A stretch of DNA of 64,000 bases from Alteribacter lacisalsi (GCF_003226345.1 NZ_PDOF01000002.1:62001-126000); one strand, 5' to 3'; numbered from the stretch's first letter, positions 8,582 through 17,713 are shown. The notes: generated from the letters alone by a model not told the origin. Program-made: numbers and translations.

Positions 8582-9949
8582 ATGAAAAAGAAGGCGGGTT
8601 TACTAACGGGTCTTTCACTCAGTGTTCTGATGCTGGCTGCCTGTGCGGATACGACAGAAGACGCAGGAGCAGATGAAGAAAACGGAAACGACGCAGAAGA
8701 AACAGCAGACGAAGGGGATGCGGATGATGATGCTTCTGACGCTGCCGGATCCGACGAAGAGGCAGAGCTTCGCGTATGGATCATGGAGACAGGATCTCCT
8801 GAGGAAGCAGAAGATTATTTTGAGCGGGTAACCGAGCGTTTTAATGAGGACCACCCGAATGTGTCCGTTGATGTCCAGTTTATTCCGTGGCTCTCGGCTC
8901 ACCAGACGCTGATCACTTCCATTGCCGGAGGAAGCGCGCCGGACATTTCCGAGCTCGGTACCACATGGAACCCGGAATTTGCAGCGATGGGCGCTCTCGC
9001 CGATATGGATGAGATCGTGGCAGACTGGGGAATGGAAGACGGCTGGGTAGAGGCCCTTGAAGAAGTGGCCACTTACGATGAAACCCTCTACGGCGTGCCG
9101 TGGTACGCAGGGGTAAGACAGCTCGTGTACAATACAGAGATTCTGGAAGAAGCAGGCGTTGATGTACCGCAGACGTACGATGATCTGTGGGAAGCCGGGG
9201 AAGCGATTCTCGCCAATACAGATGCGTATCCATATCCGGCAGTCGGAATTTCCCAGCACTTTGTGCTGCCTAAGATCTGGCACTTCGGTGGAGAACTGGC
9301 TGTGCAGGAACAAAACGATGACGGCGAAACCGTCTGGGTTTCCCAGGTGAACGAGTCTGAAGCCGTCGAAGCGGTGGAATTTTATACCGATATGTATAAA
9401 GAAGGCTTTGTTCCTGACGGGGCTCTGAACTGGTCCGTGCTTGATACACGTCAGGCATTTGCCCAGGAAGACCTGGCGATGACGATCGATCTTCCGCCTG
9501 GAATAAACGCAATGATCAATGAAAATCCGGACATTGAAGACAAGATCGGTGTAGCGCCGCTTCCGGGGAACGAATCGAATGCAAGCTTCGTTGGGGGATC
9601 CAACCTGGCCCTGTTCGAGCAGTCCCAGAACAAGGAACTGGCAGCTGAGTACCTGAGACTGCTCGTTTCGGACGAATTCATTACCGAGTGGGCAGATTTC
9701 ACAGGGTTCTTCCCGGGAACGCTTGAAGGTCTTGAAGATCCGATGTTCTCGGAAGATGAAACACTGAGCATCTTTGCAGACGGACTGGTCGAAGGACGTT
9801 CCTACCCGGCAAGCCCGTCCTGGGGACGCTTTGAAGGGGAAAACCTCTTCGTCGCGCCAATCCAGGAAATTATGCAGGGATCCAAGTCCGCACAGGAAGC
9901 GATGGATGATGTCGCGGAGCGGATGAACAACGCATTCTCAACCGAATAA
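8582..9949 (+). CDS. Sugar ABC transporter substrate-binding lipoprotein of the MurNAc locus
   Basis: A 455-residue family 1 extracellular binding protein. The signal peptide ends in the lipobox LMLAAC, so it is anchored at the outer face of the membrane. A very acidic, low-complexity linker (about residues 22-58, rich in Asp, Glu and Ala) precedes the binding fold (LRVWIMETGSPEEAEDYF onward). Together with the two downstream permeases it forms a carbohydrate importer. The context points to muropeptide sugars such as GlcNAc-MurNAc or its anhydro form as substrate. No ATPase gene is present, so a shared MsmX-type ATPase elsewhere is likely. The start follows GATGAAGG. Confidence 0.92.
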   Translation: MKKKAGLLTGLSLSVLMLAACADTTEDAGADEENGNDAEETADEGDADDDASDAAGSDEEAELRVWIMETGSPEEAEDYFERVTERFNEDHPNVSVDVQFIPWLSAHQTLITSIAGGSAPDISELGTTWNPEFAAMGALADMDEIVADWGMEDGWVEALEEVATYDETLYGVPWYAGVRQLVYNTEILEEAGVDVPQTYDDLWEAGEAILANTDAYPYPAVGISQHFVLPKIWHFGGELAVQEQNDDGETVWVSQVNESEAVEAVEFYTDMYKEGFVPDGALNWSVLDTRQAFAQEDLAMTIDLPPGINAMINENPDIEDKIGVAPLPGNESNASFVGGSNLALFEQSQNKELAAEYLRLLVSDEFITEWADFTGFFPGTLEGLEDPMFSEDETLSIFADGLVEGRSYPASPSWGRFEGENLFVAPIQEIMQGSKSAQEAMDDVAERMNNAFSTE

Positions 9950-9991
9950 TCGTTTACGAGTGATGGAACAGCGGCTTGTTCCTAAACAGTC

Positions 9992-10025
9992 AAAGTCCGT
10001 CGAGACCTTTTCTCTGACGGGCTTT
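9992..10025 (+). other. Intercistronic hairpin between binding protein and permease
   Basis: Arms AAAGTCCGTC and GACGGGCTTT form a ten-pair stem with one G-U pair. Such hairpins commonly protect the binding-protein message and reduce read-through to permeases. Confidence 0.55.
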
Positions 10026-10065
10026 GCCATACATACTGCGCTTAGAAGAATGGAGTTGGAAAGAG

Positions 10066-10956
10066 ATGAACAACCGATGGCTGCCCTGGATTCTGCTGGC
10101 ACCAGCACTGATCCTGATCCTTGCCTTAACCATCTACCCTCTGTTTAACACGGTTTACCTGTCTTTCAGGCAATACGACATGTACTCCCTTATGACGGGA
10201 GTCTCTACCTGGGTAGGTTTAAGCAACTATACAGAAACGCTCACAGATCCATTCTTCTGGACGGTCACGAGAAACACGGTCGTTTTCGGGATGGCCTGTG
10301 TGTTCGGAACGATGATTGCCGGACTGCTGGTCGCCCTCCTGCTGAATACGAAATTTAAAGGCAGCAAGATTCTGGGCATCGTCATCCTGATTCCATGGGT
10401 ATTCCCGGCTGTTGCAGGGGGGATTGTGTGGCGCTGGATGTTTAACGATCAGTATGGCGTGGCCAACTACCTTCTCACACAGATCGGTCTCACGCGGTTT
10501 GACGGTTTTGCCTGGTTTAACAGTCCGTGGACCGCATTTACGGTTATTTTCTTTATGATCGTGTGGCAGAGCTTTCCGTTTATCGCCGTTTCCCTTCTGG
10601 CGGGATTCCAGACGATTCCTGATACCCTGTATGAGGCAGCGGAAATTGACGGAGCGAATGCATGGCATAAAGTAACCAAGATTACTCTGCCGATGCTGAA
10701 GCCTCTGCTTTTGATTTTATTTATCCTGTCGACGATCTGGGACTTTAAAATCTTTGACCAGATCTACGTCATGACAGAAGGGGGACCGGCGCGGGGCACG
10801 TACGTGCTGGCTCTCTATTCCTGGAGCGAAGCCTTTAACTCCCTGAACTTCGGTATGGCTTCTGCCATTGCGATGCTCATGTTTGTGCTGCTGATGTTCT
10901 TTATTGTGATTTATATTTACTTTCTGCGTGAGGAAAAAGGAGGGAAACGGGCATGA
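10066..10956 (+). CDS. ABC sugar permease (MalF/UgpA type)
   Basis: A 296-residue membrane protein with six hydrophobic segments. The EAA loop that contacts the ATPase is visible as YEAAEIDGANAWHKVTKITLPMLKP. The start MNNRWLPWILLAPALILI was chosen because it begins at the first transmembrane helix and has GGAG/GGAAAG sequences before it. The next permease starts inside its stop codon (ATGA overlap), so the two are translationally coupled. It imports the sugar delivered by the upstream lipoprotein. Confidence 0.93.
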   Translation: MNNRWLPWILLAPALILILALTIYPLFNTVYLSFRQYDMYSLMTGVSTWVGLSNYTETLTDPFFWTVTRNTVVFGMACVFGTMIAGLLVALLLNTKFKGSKILGIVILIPWVFPAVAGGIVWRWMFNDQYGVANYLLTQIGLTRFDGFAWFNSPWTAFTVIFFMIVWQSFPFIAVSLLAGFQTIPDTLYEAAEIDGANAWHKVTKITLPMLKPLLLILFILSTIWDFKIFDQIYVMTEGGPARGTYVLALYSWSEAFNSLNFGMASAIAMLMFVLLMFFIVIYIYFLREEKGGKRA

Positions 10957-11786
10957 AGCGAAAAACAACGTTCCAGAAAGTGCTGATTTATTTGGCCGCC
11001 ATCTTTGTATTTGTGGTCTCCATGTTCCCGTTCTGGTGGATGGTGATCAGTTCTCTGAAGCCGACTTCTGAAATTTTCAGCAGCGTACCGACGTTCTGGC
11101 CTCACGACATCACCTTTCAGCACTACTACAACATTTTCGTACGGGCAAATTTCTGGGTTTACTTTACGAACAGTCTCATGGTTGCAGGAACCGTTACCGT
11201 CCTCGGGACGGGGATCGCGGCCCTTGCCGGCTATGCGATCGGGCGCTTCAACATTAAAGGGAAAAATGCCATTCTGCTTATGATTCTGAGTGTGCAGATG
11301 TTTCCGCTTGTGGTGATGATCATTCCGCTCTTTATCGTTATGAGCCGTCTTGGTCTCGTGAATTCCCTTGTCGGGCTTGTAATCGTGTACCTGACGTTCG
11401 CCCTTCCGTTCTGTATCTGGATGATGCGCAGTTATTTTGCCTCGATTCCGGTGGAGATTGAAGAGGCGGCGATGATTGACGGGTGTACGAGAATGCAGGC
11501 GTTCCGCAAGGTGATTTTCCCCCTTGCCTGGCCTGGTGTTTCGGCCACAAGTATTTTCGCCTTCATTACAGCATGGAATGAATTTGTGTTTGCCGTGACG
11601 TTTATTCAGGACGATTCGCTCCGGACGCTTCCACTGGCCCTCCAGCAGTTTTTCAGCCGGTTTACCGCTGATTTCGGGGGACTGATGGCGGCTTCGACGA
11701 TTGCAACGATTCCGGTGCTTCTGTTCTTTATTTTCTTCCAGAGAAAAATGACGAAGGGTCTTGTACAGGGTTCCGTCAATACGTAA
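10953..11786 (+). CDS. ABC sugar permease (MalG/UgpE type)
   Basis: A 277-residue six-helix permease with the EAA loop IEEAAMIDGCTRMQAFRKVI. It overlaps the previous permease by four bases (ATGA) and uses the AAAAAGGAGGGAAACGGGC region as ribosome site. It forms the second half of the heterodimeric channel. nagZ follows 13 bases after its stop, so the importer and the cytosolic hexosaminidase belong to one transcript. Confidence 0.94.
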   Translation: MKRKTTFQKVLIYLAAIFVFVVSMFPFWWMVISSLKPTSEIFSSVPTFWPHDITFQHYYNIFVRANFWVYFTNSLMVAGTVTVLGTGIAALAGYAIGRFNIKGKNAILLMILSVQMFPLVVMIIPLFIVMSRLGLVNSLVGLVIVYLTFALPFCIWMMRSYFASIPVEIEEAAMIDGCTRMQAFRKVIFPLAWPGVSATSIFAFITAWNEFVFAVTFIQDDSLRTLPLALQQFFSRFTADFGGLMAASTIATIPVLLFFIFFQRKMTKGLVQGSVNT

Positions 11787-11799
11787 GGGAGGTGAGCGC

Positions 11800-13332
11800 A
11801 TGACCATTGAAGAACAAGCCGGGCAGCTGATGATGATCGGCATTCCCGGGACAGAGGTGGACGGAGAAACCGAACAGCTGATCCGGGACTGCCGCGTTGG
11901 CGGTGTGATTTATTTTCAGCGTAACGTAGACTCTCCGGGCCAGGTGAAAGCCCTGTCGGAGCGTCTGCAGGAGATTAACGGGAGGCGCGCTCCGCTTCTG
12001 ATCGCAATCGATCAGGAAGGGGGCATGGTGGCGCGGATCAGAGACGGCGTTACTCAAATCCCCGGCCAGATGGCAATCGGAGCGACGGGTGATCCGAAGG
12101 CGGCGGGGACGCTCGCACGGATCAGCGGAAAAGAGCTTGCCGCTCTTGGCATCAACGTGAACTTCGCACCGTGTGCCGACGTGAACAGCAATCCGGCGAA
12201 CCCGGTCATTGGGGTCCGGTCCTTTGGAAGTGACGCTTCCACTGTGGCCAGTTTTGTCCGTGAAGCGGTCGCTGGTTATCAGGAGAGCGGTGTGTCCGCT
12301 GCGATCAAGCATTTTCCGGGTCACGGGGACACGAGTGTCGATTCGCACCTGACGCTCCCGAAGCTTGACCACGAACTGACTCGCTTAAACGAAGTGGAGC
12401 TTGTGCCGTTTCGGGCGGCTGCCGCTGAAGCCGACCTCGTGATGAGTGCTCACATTCAGTTCAGCGCGATTGACGAGGCGTACCCGGCGACACTCAGCGA
12501 GCCGATTATCAGCCGGCTGCTCCGGGATGAGATCGGGTTTGAAGGCGTCGCCATTACGGACTGCATGGAAATGGACGCGATCTCAAAGACGTTTGGGACA
12601 GCGGATGCAGCTGTCCGGGCGATTCAGGCCGGGATGGACATTGTCTTGATTTCCCATACGCCATCCGTTCAGCGGGAAACCCACCGAAAGCTTGTGGCAG
12701 CAATAAAGGACGGGACGATTCCGATGGCCCGTGTGGACGAAGCTCTGGAGCGGATCAACCGGTTAAAGGCGAAGCACCGAGCGAGAAAAGAGAACGGGGA
12801 AGAGCTTGATAAGCTCGTTGTTCAGCATCGGGAAACGGCAGCACGGATCCGCAAAAGAACGATTTCTTCTTTAACTGATCTGTGGGCGCCTCTGGCGGCG
12901 GGGCAGAAGGTGGAGCTGATTTTCTGCCGGCCGTACCGCCAGTCCTATGCCGATGAACAGACCGACTCGTCCAATCTGCTTGCCGAACATCTGCGAAAGC
13001 ACGGATTTGACGTAGCGTTCACCCCCGTACCGAGCGATCTTTCGGAGGAGGAGGCCAGTCGCGTTCTTTCACAGGAGCGGACAGGCGCGGTTGTTTTCTG
13101 CTCCTATCTGCCGGCTGATCATCCAAATCAGCGGATGCTGGCAGAAGAGCTCGCGAAACGTTATCCGGATCTGATCGGCGTGAGCCTGCGATCTCCGTAT
13201 GATGCCCGGGTGCTGCCGTGCATGAAGCGGTATATTACAGGATACGAGAGCACGGCAGAAGCCATCAAGGCCGTCAGTCGGGTGCTGGCCGGATTAGAAG
13301 AACCAACAGGAAGACTTCCGATCACACAATGA
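11800..13332 (+). CDS. nagZ: GH3 beta-N-acetylglucosaminidase NagZ, cytosolic two-domain form
   Basis: NagZ removes GlcNAc from GlcNAc-MurNAc or GlcNAc-anhydroMurNAc. The GH3 barrel shows IAIDQEGG near 68-75, KHFPGHGD at 170-177 with the catalytic Asp/His loop, and the nucleophile Asp254 in AITDCMEMDA. Residues about 350-510 form an added C-terminal alpha/beta domain like that of Bacillus NagZ. Unlike the exported B. subtilis enzyme, it begins MTIEEQAGQLMMIGIPG without a signal peptide, so it should work inside the cell. The start follows AAGGGAGGTGAGCGC. Its stop codon lies inside the stem of a terminator. Confidence 0.95.
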   Translation: MTIEEQAGQLMMIGIPGTEVDGETEQLIRDCRVGGVIYFQRNVDSPGQVKALSERLQEINGRRAPLLIAIDQEGGMVARIRDGVTQIPGQMAIGATGDPKAAGTLARISGKELAALGINVNFAPCADVNSNPANPVIGVRSFGSDASTVASFVREAVAGYQESGVSAAIKHFPGHGDTSVDSHLTLPKLDHELTRLNEVELVPFRAAAAEADLVMSAHIQFSAIDEAYPATLSEPIISRLLRDEIGFEGVAITDCMEMDAISKTFGTADAAVRAIQAGMDIVLISHTPSVQRETHRKLVAAIKDGTIPMARVDEALERINRLKAKHRARKENGEELDKLVVQHRETAARIRKRTISSLTDLWAPLAAGQKVELIFCRPYRQSYADEQTDSSNLLAEHLRKHGFDVAFTPVPSDLSEEEASRVLSQERTGAVVFCSYLPADHPNQRMLAEELAKRYPDLIGVSLRSPYDARVLPCMKRYITGYESTAEAIKAVSRVLAGLEEPTGRLPITQ

Positions 13333-13353
13333 CGTTCATTGTGTGATTTTTTC
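13321..13353 (+). terminator. Terminator overlapping the nagZ stop codon
   Basis: A perfect 12-base-pair stem (13321-13332 with 13336-13347) with loop CGT is followed by a T-tract. The last three codons and stop of nagZ form the left arm, so translation to the stop should interfere with folding. Confidence 0.85.
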
Positions 13354-13368
13354 TCAGGCAGGTATAAT
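13339..13368 (+). promoter_or_regulatory. Promoter of the MurR-type regulator gene
   Basis: A consensus TATAAT at 13363-13368 is preceded by TTGTGT 18 bases upstream, which overlaps the nagZ terminator. It would let murR and anmK be expressed separately from the upstream genes. Confidence 0.5.
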
Positions 13369-13398
13369 GGACTCAGCATACAGATGGGAAGGGATAAC

Positions 13399-14259
13399 AT
13401 GAGTAACGTAAGATCAGGGGCGCTGAGAATGATTGCGGAAATGACCGATCAGCTGGCTCCGTCCGAAAAAAAGCTGGCTGCCTATGTGATTGAAAACCCG
13501 TCCCAGGCGATCGGGATGACAGCGAGCCAGCTGGCAGAGGCAAGCGGGACGAGCAGTGCAGCGGTGGTCCGCTTCAGCAAGTCAGTCGGTTATAAAGGCT
13601 TTCAGCAGCTGAAAATAAAAATTGCCGGAGAACTGACCAAAGATTATGATGAAGGCTTCCACGATCTTCATCCGGGGGAAGAACCGGAAGCCGTAGTGGC
13701 GAAGATGACCAACAACAGCATTCAGACGTTAAAGGAAACGCTTCAGACGCTCCAGGTGGATCAGCTCGAAAAGGCCGTCGAAGCCATTGCCGGATCCGGG
13801 GTGGTGCACTTTTTCGGTGTTGGTGCTTCACACATTATCGCTCAGGACGCAGAGCTGAAGCTGTCCCGGATCAATAAACGTGCCCACTCGTTTTCCGACT
13901 TTCATGTGGCTGCGATGCACGTAGCCAATGTGCAGCCGGGCGACGTGGTGTTCGGCATTTCCTTTTCCGGTGAAACGTTTGAAGTGGAGCGGATTATGCA
14001 GCTGGCAAAAAAGCGGGGCGCCACGACCATCGGCTTAACACGGTTCGGCGTCTCCCGCGTGGGCAAAGTGTCGGATATCCTCCTTCAGACGTCCACTTCC
14101 AAGGAGAGTACGTTTCGAAGCGGGGCTACCTCATCACGGATTGCCCAGCTCACGGTGATTGATATTTTATTTATGCTTCTGGCAAACAACCAGTACGACA
14201 CGGTCATTAAGCACCTTGAGGAAACGAGAAGTGCGATCAACTTTATTCGAAAGCAGTAA
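13399..14259 (+). CDS. murR: MurR/RpiR-family transcriptional regulator
   Basis: A 286-residue regulator: an N-terminal RpiR-type helix-turn-helix (about 1-77, with MTASQLAEASGTSSAAVVRFSKSVGYKGFQQLK) and a C-terminal SIS sugar-phosphate domain (about 105-245, with VHFFGVGASHIIAQDAELKL and VFGISFSGETFEV). Homologous MurR proteins respond to MurNAc-6-phosphate, the MurQ substrate. The start MSNVRSG follows GAAGGGATAAC; an upstream extension crosses the terminator and is unlikely. It probably controls this locus, perhaps through the palindrome before murQ. The gene name is by context; the family call is firm. Confidence 0.9.
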   Translation: MSNVRSGALRMIAEMTDQLAPSEKKLAAYVIENPSQAIGMTASQLAEASGTSSAAVVRFSKSVGYKGFQQLKIKIAGELTKDYDEGFHDLHPGEEPEAVVAKMTNNSIQTLKETLQTLQVDQLEKAVEAIAGSGVVHFFGVGASHIIAQDAELKLSRINKRAHSFSDFHVAAMHVANVQPGDVVFGISFSGETFEVERIMQLAKKRGATTIGLTRFGVSRVGKVSDILLQTSTSKESTFRSGATSSRIAQLTVIDILFMLLANNQYDTVIKHLEETRSAINFIRKQ

Positions 14260-14271
14260 AGGGGCGGTCTT

Positions 14272-15453
14272 ATGGGGGACTATTTAGACGTATATCCGAC
14301 CTATTTAGCGGTAGGACTGATGTCAGGCACTTCTCTGGACGGGATCGATGCGGCTCTTGTGGAGCTGAATGTAAATGAGCAGGGGGACGTGACGTCGTGC
14401 AAGGAGCTCAAAGGCGTGACCGTGCCTTTTTCCGAAGGCAGAAAAGAGCAGATTGAAAACGCCATGGATATCGAGCGCTCCAATGTGCGGGAGATTTGCG
14501 AACTCAATGTGTTACTGGGCCGTGATTTTGCTGCCGCGGCTGAAAAGGTGGTCAGGGAGAGCGGCAGGACGATGGCGGACGTGGCGTTTGTCAGCTCCCA
14601 CGGCCAGACTATCTATCACATGCCGGAAGCTGGAGCTACGCTGCAGATTGGGGAGCTGTCTGAAATTGCGAAGCGCACAGGCGTGCTCACCGTCGGCGAT
14701 TTCCGCCCTTGCGATATGACGGCCGGTGGTGAAGGAGCCCCGCTTGTGCCTTTTGTGGATGATCTTCTGTTCCGGGGCGGGAAAAAAGGCAGGGTGCTGC
14801 TGAACATCGGCGGCATGGCGAATGTGACCCTGCTGCCGGCGGAGGCGGGACAGGGTGCTGGTGGAAGAAAAATGATTGGCGGGGATACAGGTCCCGGGAA
14901 TGTGCTGATCGACCTTTGTGTCGCTCTGTTAACAGAGGGAGCTCTTGCTTATGACCGGAATGGGGCTTATGCGCTGGCCGGCAAAGCTGACGATCAGTGG
15001 CTCGGTGAACTGATCGAACGTGACAGCTTTCTTCGTAAGCCTCTTCCGAAAAGCACCGGACGGGAAAGGTACAACCGGGAACTCGCTGAAAGCCTTGTAA
15101 ATGAAGGGAAGAGCCGGGGACTTACGGCAGAAGATATCGTGGCAACCATCTCAAGTTACACCGTCCGGTCAATCGGTCGCGCAGTGGCTCCTTTTACCGG
15201 ACAGCTCGGACTTGAAGAAGTGTTCGTCGGGGGAGGGGGAGCGGAGAATCCTTATCTGATGAAGCATCTGGAGAAGGAACTAGGCATGCCGGTGCACCGG
15301 ATGGAGAAGCTCGGCATTTCCTCGGAGTTCAAGGAAGCCGCCGTTTTTGCTGTCCTCGGTTATTATCGTCTGAAGGGCCGGCCGAATAACGCACCGGGAG
15401 CGACAGGTGCAGAAAGACCTGTCTCAATGGGGAAAGTGGTTTTACCGTGTTAA
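14272..15453 (+). CDS. anmK: Anhydro-N-acetylmuramic acid kinase
   Basis: AnmK phosphorylates and opens 1,6-anhydroMurNAc to give MurNAc-6-phosphate, the MurQ substrate. The 393-residue product shows the family signatures GLMSGTSLDGIDAALVE, SSHGQTIYH, VGDFRPCDMTAGGEGAPLVPF, LLNIGGMANVT, GGDTGPGNVLID and VFVGGGGAENP. These form an ASKHA kinase fold with the ATP-binding phosphate loop near the N-terminus. It is 12 bases after murR and probably cotranscribed. In a locus that lacks a MurNAc PTS, this kinase is the only visible source of MurNAc-6-phosphate. The stop is followed within 2 bases by a family A repeat. Confidence 0.96.
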   Translation: MGDYLDVYPTYLAVGLMSGTSLDGIDAALVELNVNEQGDVTSCKELKGVTVPFSEGRKEQIENAMDIERSNVREICELNVLLGRDFAAAAEKVVRESGRTMADVAFVSSHGQTIYHMPEAGATLQIGELSEIAKRTGVLTVGDFRPCDMTAGGEGAPLVPFVDDLLFRGGKKGRVLLNIGGMANVTLLPAEAGQGAGGRKMIGGDTGPGNVLIDLCVALLTEGALAYDRNGAYALAGKADDQWLGELIERDSFLRKPLPKSTGRERYNRELAESLVNEGKSRGLTAEDIVATISSYTVRSIGRAVAPFTGQLGLEEVFVGGGGAENPYLMKHLEKELGMPVHRMEKLGISSEFKEAAVFAVLGYYRLKGRPNNAPGATGAERPVSMGKVVLPC

Positions 15454-15515
15454 GTGGGGACGGTTCTCGCTTTGCATTTTGCCATGCAGGGACGGTTTTA
15501 ATTTTACTTTTAAAC
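15454..15515 (+). repeat. Family A repeat, two direct half-units
   Basis: GTGGGGACGGTTCTCGCTTT at the anmK stop is followed by a second GGGACGGTTTTAATTT unit. The first begins 2 bases after the stop. Confidence 0.8.
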
Positions 15516-15517
15516 AG

Positions 15518-15553
15518 AAAGCCCTCATCTTTCTTCTCCTAATGAGGGCTCTT
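15518..15553 (+). terminator. Probable terminator after anmK
   Basis: Arms AGCCCTCAT and ATGAGGGCT are perfectly complementary; the following tract CTTTG is weak. The rest of 15454-15754 shows no gene. Confidence 0.55.
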
Positions 15554-15754
15554 TGATGTGGAATACTTATGCTAAATAACAAGTAAATACGTTTTACAAA
15601 CGACTCATATAAGAAGAGAAACGTTGCCTGCAACGGGAGGTTGCGGTCTTACGCAACCATTGCTAGCTTTACTTATCGCATGCATTTGAATAATATGAGT
15701 GGGAACTCAACAGCAATATACATGCTATAACAACTGGAAAAGGTGATAAGTAAA

Positions 15755-16207
15755 ATGGTATTTGCAGAGAAACTTAAAAATGAGAGGCACAAAAGAGGAT
15801 GGTCACAGGAGGATTTAGCCGAAAAACTATATGTAAGCCGGCAGTCTGTTTCAAAGTGGGAAAATGGACAGAATTATCCCAGCATTGAGATTATCATTAA
15901 AGTAAGTGATTTATTTGGTGTTACCATAGACGAACTATTAAAGAGCGATGAAGACTTAACAGAAAAAGTGATTCAGGATAGTAGGCAGCTCGCGTACCCT
16001 AAACTTAAATTCGTATTTGATATGACCTGGCTGGCCGGAGCTGCAATTCTCCTATTTAAAATTGCAGCCTTCGTTTTTAATTATGTTACTGCTGTAAACA
16101 TTCCCCTGCCTGGCGGCTCCTTCCTATGGAATTTCGGTCCTCTCATTTTAATGATTGGCGGTGCAATTGGTTCCAGCACCTTAAAAGACATGTATAAAAA
16201 GGATTAG
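15755..16207 (+). CDS. XRE-family HTH regulator with C-terminal membrane segments
   Basis: A 150-residue protein. Residues 4-60 form a Cro/C1-type helix-turn-helix (KLKNERHKRGWSQEDLAEKLYVSRQSVSKWENGQNYP). The C-terminal part has two hydrophobic stretches (about 90-110 and 125-143). This DNA-binding plus membrane layout is common in Bacillus regulators that sit next to transport genes, but no partner is adjacent here. The start was moved to ATG 15755, preceded by AAAGGTGATAAG. Role unknown; probably a membrane-tethered repressor. Confidence 0.82.
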   Translation: MVFAEKLKNERHKRGWSQEDLAEKLYVSRQSVSKWENGQNYPSIEIIIKVSDLFGVTIDELLKSDEDLTEKVIQDSRQLAYPKLKFVFDMTWLAGAAILLFKIAAFVFNYVTAVNIPLPGGSFLWNFGPLILMIGGAIGSSTLKDMYKKD

Positions 16208-16356
16208 GAAATATTCTCTGTATAATACGGAAGAAACTAACCAAACGTCTCAAATCCGCCCATATGTGATTAACAGCACGAAATAGTGGCAAGAACACCT
16301 GTAGAACCATTTTCTAAAAGGTTCTCATTGATTTACTGTGATGAAAGGTGGTTACT

Positions 16357-17493
16357 ATGAGCGAAATCAATAAATATTTTAAAGAGACGTACACCGAATC
16401 GAGGGAAAACTTCAGGAACCTTCTGAGTCAGGTTCAGAAAAAATGGCCTCAAGCCAGGATTTTCACTGAATCTGTGGGCAGAGAGGAAGACAACACGATT
16501 GATGTCATTTATGCGGAAGCTGATTCTTCCAATAAACAGGCCGTTATGATGACGAGCGGTGAACATGGAATCGAGGGCTATGCCGGTGCAGCAGCTGTTC
16601 ATCTTTTTGTGGACAGGTACATGCGCCATATTGATCCCTCTGATACAGGGATTTGCCTGGTTCACGGGGTCAATCCGTGGGGCATGAGGCATTTTAGGAG
16701 AGTTACGGAAAATAACGTTGATCTGAACCGTAATTATTTTCCGGAGTCCTCTACAATTCCGACCGACATCAATCAGAATTATGAAAACGAGAGTCATATT
16801 TTTCAGCCTGATGGACCGGTTGAAGACATTGGGAAGGAAAAAACGGTGCTGTATGAGTCCCTTACAAAAGGGATGATTTCCAGAGGAACCGGAGGAATCC
16901 GGAAGGCAAAAGGCATGGGACAATTTGAATTTGAGCGGGGAGTGTATTTCGGCGGTTTTAAAGAGGAGCCCTCTGCAGCCTATATGAAGACGTGGCAGCA
17001 ACGCCTGCTGAATACATTTGAAAATGTGGTTCATATGGACTGGCATACTGCCCTTGGACCGACAAACGAGGTCACAATGGTCATTTCGGATCGCATTGGG
17101 AAGTCCGAAGAGGAACTGAAAGATTCGTATGGGCTGGAAAATATAAAAGTGTTTTCTTCTAATAATGTGCAGGGAGATTCCACCGATTACTTTTATCAGA
17201 TGAGGGAAAAGGAAGCACCATCGAAAAAACTGTTTTCAGCATTGTTTGAATTCGGTACATTCGGAACCTCCCATATGGCGGAGCTGCGGGAATTCGCGAC
17301 CATTATTCTGGAGAACCAGCTTTACTGGAACGGAACGGACCTCCGCGAGAGACGTGAGTGGATTGAGGAAGAACTGTATAATATGTTCTATCCTGAAGAT
17401 GAAGACTGGAGAAAATCGATTCTATTGGAATCAGGCCACGCCATGGAGGAAGTATTAAATAAACAAGGGATTCTAATGGCCGCGCCACATTAA
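16357..17493 (+). CDS. DUF2817 / M14-like zinc peptidase
   Basis: A 378-residue soluble protein. SGEHGIEGYAG (near 63-73) supplies the His-x-x-Glu zinc pair of M14-like metallopeptidases. NPWGMRHFRRVTENNVDLNRNYF matches the substrate-binding Arg/Asn block, and VVHMDWHTALGP supplies the third zinc His. DUF2817 proteins belong to the carboxypeptidase A clan; the substrate is unknown. No signal peptide is present, so it is probably cytosolic. The start follows AAAGGTGGTTACT. It stands alone and ends in a strong hairpin. Confidence 0.85.
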   Translation: MSEINKYFKETYTESRENFRNLLSQVQKKWPQARIFTESVGREEDNTIDVIYAEADSSNKQAVMMTSGEHGIEGYAGAAAVHLFVDRYMRHIDPSDTGICLVHGVNPWGMRHFRRVTENNVDLNRNYFPESSTIPTDINQNYENESHIFQPDGPVEDIGKEKTVLYESLTKGMISRGTGGIRKAKGMGQFEFERGVYFGGFKEEPSAAYMKTWQQRLLNTFENVVHMDWHTALGPTNEVTMVISDRIGKSEEELKDSYGLENIKVFSSNNVQGDSTDYFYQMREKEAPSKKLFSALFEFGTFGTSHMAELREFATIILENQLYWNGTDLRERREWIEEELYNMFYPEDEDWRKSILLESGHAMEEVLNKQGILMAAPH

Positions 17494-17495
17494 AA

Positions 17496-17540
17496 TGTCC
17501 CCGGAATTGCCAAGTGTGGACGGTTCCTGTGTTGCATTTT
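17496..17540 (+). repeat. Family A repeat, degenerate
   Basis: AATGTCCCCGG just after the preceding stop is followed by AAGTGTGGACGGTTCCTG and TTGCATTTTTGG, a diverged pair of arms. Confidence 0.55.
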
Positions 17541-17548
17541 TGGCTGGT

Positions 17549-17606
17549 AACGCGAAGGGTGGGTATGCTGTAAAGTCAGTGCATATCCTCCCTTCGTTAT
17601 TTTTTG
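17549..17606 (+). terminator. Terminator after the DUF2817 gene
   Basis: Arms 17549-17568 and 17581-17598 (CGAAGGG...CCCTTCG with further pairing) are followed by ATTTTTTGC. Confidence 0.75.
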
Positions 17607-17713
17607 CACAGAATACACTCCTCTTTTTTAAATAAAGGGATAGTGGTTCTTTTAAAGGCTCCGGTTTCCCGGTTACAATGAATTCACAGACCACATACAA
17701 AGGAGGCTGTTTT

